A stretch of 64,000 nt of DNA, taken from NCBI GenBank assembly GCA_947646655.1, contig CANSHI010000001.1, forward strand, positions 1 to 64,000, given 5' to 3'. This document shows, piece by piece, positions 62,716 to 64,000 of the stretch (the first letter of the stretch is position 1; the number at the start of each line of letters is the position of its first letter). A model generated the notes under the pieces. It was given only the letters and a program-made list of their open reading frames with translations. It was not told where the DNA came from and made no database searches. This DNA is from an uncultured bacterium. GTDB taxonomy: Bacteria; Bacillota_I; Bacilli_A; RF39; UBA660. Position numbers and translations under genes: made by a program.

Positions 62716-64000
62716 AACTACCTAAAGATTGTTGCTTTTGAATCAATTTCTTTCTGTTCTCGTTAAGTAAGCCTAGATCATATTCGTGATCGTAATTTCT
62801 TAGAGCATCCTCAAAGGCATTCTCACAAGACGGGAAATGAGTTGAGACTGCGCTGTTACCTTCTGCGATTTGTCCTTTACTCGTTATACAAGATAAGAAA
62901 GGACTGTAACAGTGGTATCCGTTATCCATATCAGAATCAGATGGATTTTTGCAAGTTAGATTGAAATCGGCAAATGAATTATCACTTGTAGCATTATATT
63001 TTCTTATTTGTCTCATCAGGTTAGGAGTAAGTCTGAATTTAAATTGATCATTTTCTTTACTAGTAAGTATTTGATAACTTTCAGAATCTTTTTTCATTTT
63101 TTCGATTGCTTTATTAGCTCCCGCCGTTTTCCAGTTATATCCAAGTGGTTCATTGTTGGGATGGTTTATATCAGCAGTATCTACTGGTCTATAAAAATAG
63201 TTTAATCTTTCATCTGGAATATATATGTCATTGATAACATTATAAGTACATTTATATGGTGTAAGACCTTTAGATATAGAGGCATCCCGTTCAGGCAATA
63301 TACCCCCGACATCGATAGTATACTTATATTCGTCTTCTACAGTGTTGATGTTTACTGGTATCGAAAGTTCAGGTAGTTTTAAATTGTTAGCAGCTGTAGT
63401 TGTCACTATTCCAGAAGGCACTATTGTATATATAGGAGTCATCGAAATCTGACCTGAAAATTCCCATACTTTTTTCATCCATGTTGATGCAGGAACTCCA
63501 TGTTTACTGTCAGTACATTGGCCTGTTTCTAAATCACAATTAGGAAGATTTATATCATGATTAGCCGCTGGCTCGGATCCACCATTACCAAAGTCGGAGT
63601 CAGGTTCTCCTGTTCCATATGATACGTTTGAGTTAGTTGCATTTTGTGTAACTGACTTTGTTCCATTGTTTAGTTCAGATTTAGGTTTACCACCATTAAA
63701 CACGTAATTGTCTTCATCGTTGTAATTAAAGCTAAAGGAAGGATCCATATTGTAATCTTTTTTATCACTTGTCATGCCAGCAGCACTGATCGCTAGATTG
63801 CTTACTTTTAAGTTCATGACATTTTGTAGCCAACTATAACATTTATTATAGTTGTTAACATGGCCTACCAAGCTTTCAAGAGCGGCTTTATAGGAGTTTT
63901 TAAGCGTTTCTTTATTCGCTTCTAGTTCTTGTAATTGTGCTTCTAGTTCTTCCAATGTTATTGATCCTGGAGGTAGCAGTCCAGTTTCAGGATCAGGTAC
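62714..64000 (-). CDS. unknown, probably secreted protein, 5' end outside the window
   Basis: The frame is open to the window edge, giving at least 428 C-terminal residues. No start is assigned. The visible part begins with a Pro-rich stretch (VPDPETGLLPPGSI), then a coiled coil (EELEAQLQELEANKETL). An Asn/Ser/Gly/Asp-rich linker follows (about 90-155) and then a large beta-rich region with Cys pairs (CDLETGQC, CTYN, CKNPSD, CYSPFLSC). A short coil closes it. The Asn-rich linker and Cys content resemble extracellular proteins. I do not recognise the family. It is separate from the lectin-like surface family. Confidence 0.6.
   Translation of the reverse strand, partial: VPDPETGLLPPGSITLEELEAQLQELEANKETLKNSYKAALESLVGHVNNYNKCYSWLQNVMNLKVSNLAISAAGMTSDKKDYNMDPSFSFNYNDEDNYVFNGGKPKSELNNGTKSVTQNATNSNVSYGTGEPDSDFGNGGSEPAANHDINLPNCDLETGQCTDSKHGVPASTWMKKVWEFSGQISMTPIYTIVPSGIVTTTAANNLKLPELSIPVNINTVEDEYKYTIDVGGILPERDASISKGLTPYKCTYNVINDIYIPDERLNYFYRPVDTADINHPNNEPLGYNWKTAGANKAIEKMKKDSESYQILTSKENDQFKFRLTPNLMRQIRKYNATSDNSFADFNLTCKNPSDSDMDNGYHCYSPFLSCITSKGQIAEGNSAVSTHFPSCENAFEDALRNYDHEYDLGLLNENRKKLIQKQQSLGS

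Overview
This AT-rich window comes from the chromosome of a low-GC, endospore-forming Bacillota. The gene neighbourhoods (recU-ponA, dnaD-nth, sirA-yneF, iscS-thiI, ruvAB with queA-tgt, murT-gatD) are those of Bacilli. Sporulation markers are present: an intact pro-sigma-K gene, a CotY/CotZ-type coat protein, a SirA-like protein, a YjcZ-like small membrane protein and a BclA-tail-like protein. Two of these have textbook sigma-K promoters (AC-N16-CATAnnnTA). I infer an uncultured, probably host-associated lineage near Erysipelotrichales/RF39-type Bacilli; the sequence alone does not fix the taxon. No rRNA, tRNA, CRISPR array or complete transposase was seen.

Layout. 1-10.8 kb: yebC, a divergent sigma-like protein, recA, murT-gatD (GatD lacks its catalytic Cys and His), deoD-add, yneF-sirA, thiI-iscS. 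10.8-17.6 kb: three paralogous surface-protein genes mixed with a duplicated 3' end of gpmI. 17.6-21.9 kb: gpmI, then a decayed DUF4143-type ATPase gene split by a ~1.4-kb insertion that carries a probable type I toxin-antitoxin pair and a Nudix hydrolase. 21.9-33.9 kb: a three-gene 2-hydroxyacyl-CoA dehydratase/activase set, der, a second sigma-like gene, engB, recU-ponA, nth-dnaD, cca. 34-37.7 kb: two more surface genes. 37.8-40.4 kb: a peptide-export locus with two tandem 17-residue peptides, a C39-peptidase ABC transporter and two double-glycine-leader peptides. 40.6-54.6 kb: cotZ, a membrane-anchored EIIB-like protein, a valS operon with a T-box leader, the BclA-tail-like gene, tyrS-miaA, a PlsC-like acyltransferase, the yjcZ-like gene, sigK, queA-tgt. 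54.8-58.8 kb: two more surface genes. 59-64 kb: folD-glyA, ruvAB and the 3' part of an unknown gene running off the right edge.

The accessory layer is the interesting part. Seven minus-strand genes encode secreted proteins. Six begin with a SipW-type signal and TasA/camelysin-like beta domain; one has a different N-terminus. All end in related Trp/Gly-rich modules that look C-type-lectin-like. Several carry ON/OFF features. Two have poly-G tracts exactly between good -35 and -10 boxes, one has an A8 tract that puts the start codon one base out of frame, and two have single in-frame stop codons. This pattern fits a phase-variable adhesin repertoire.

The export locus and the distal recA promoter share a 30-bp promoter-like element (27/30 identical). 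This suggests co-regulation of recombination and peptide production, as in competence regulons of other Bacilli. I regard the 17-mer/export locus with its shared promoter element, and the phase-variable surface family, as the best candidates for an undescribed system.
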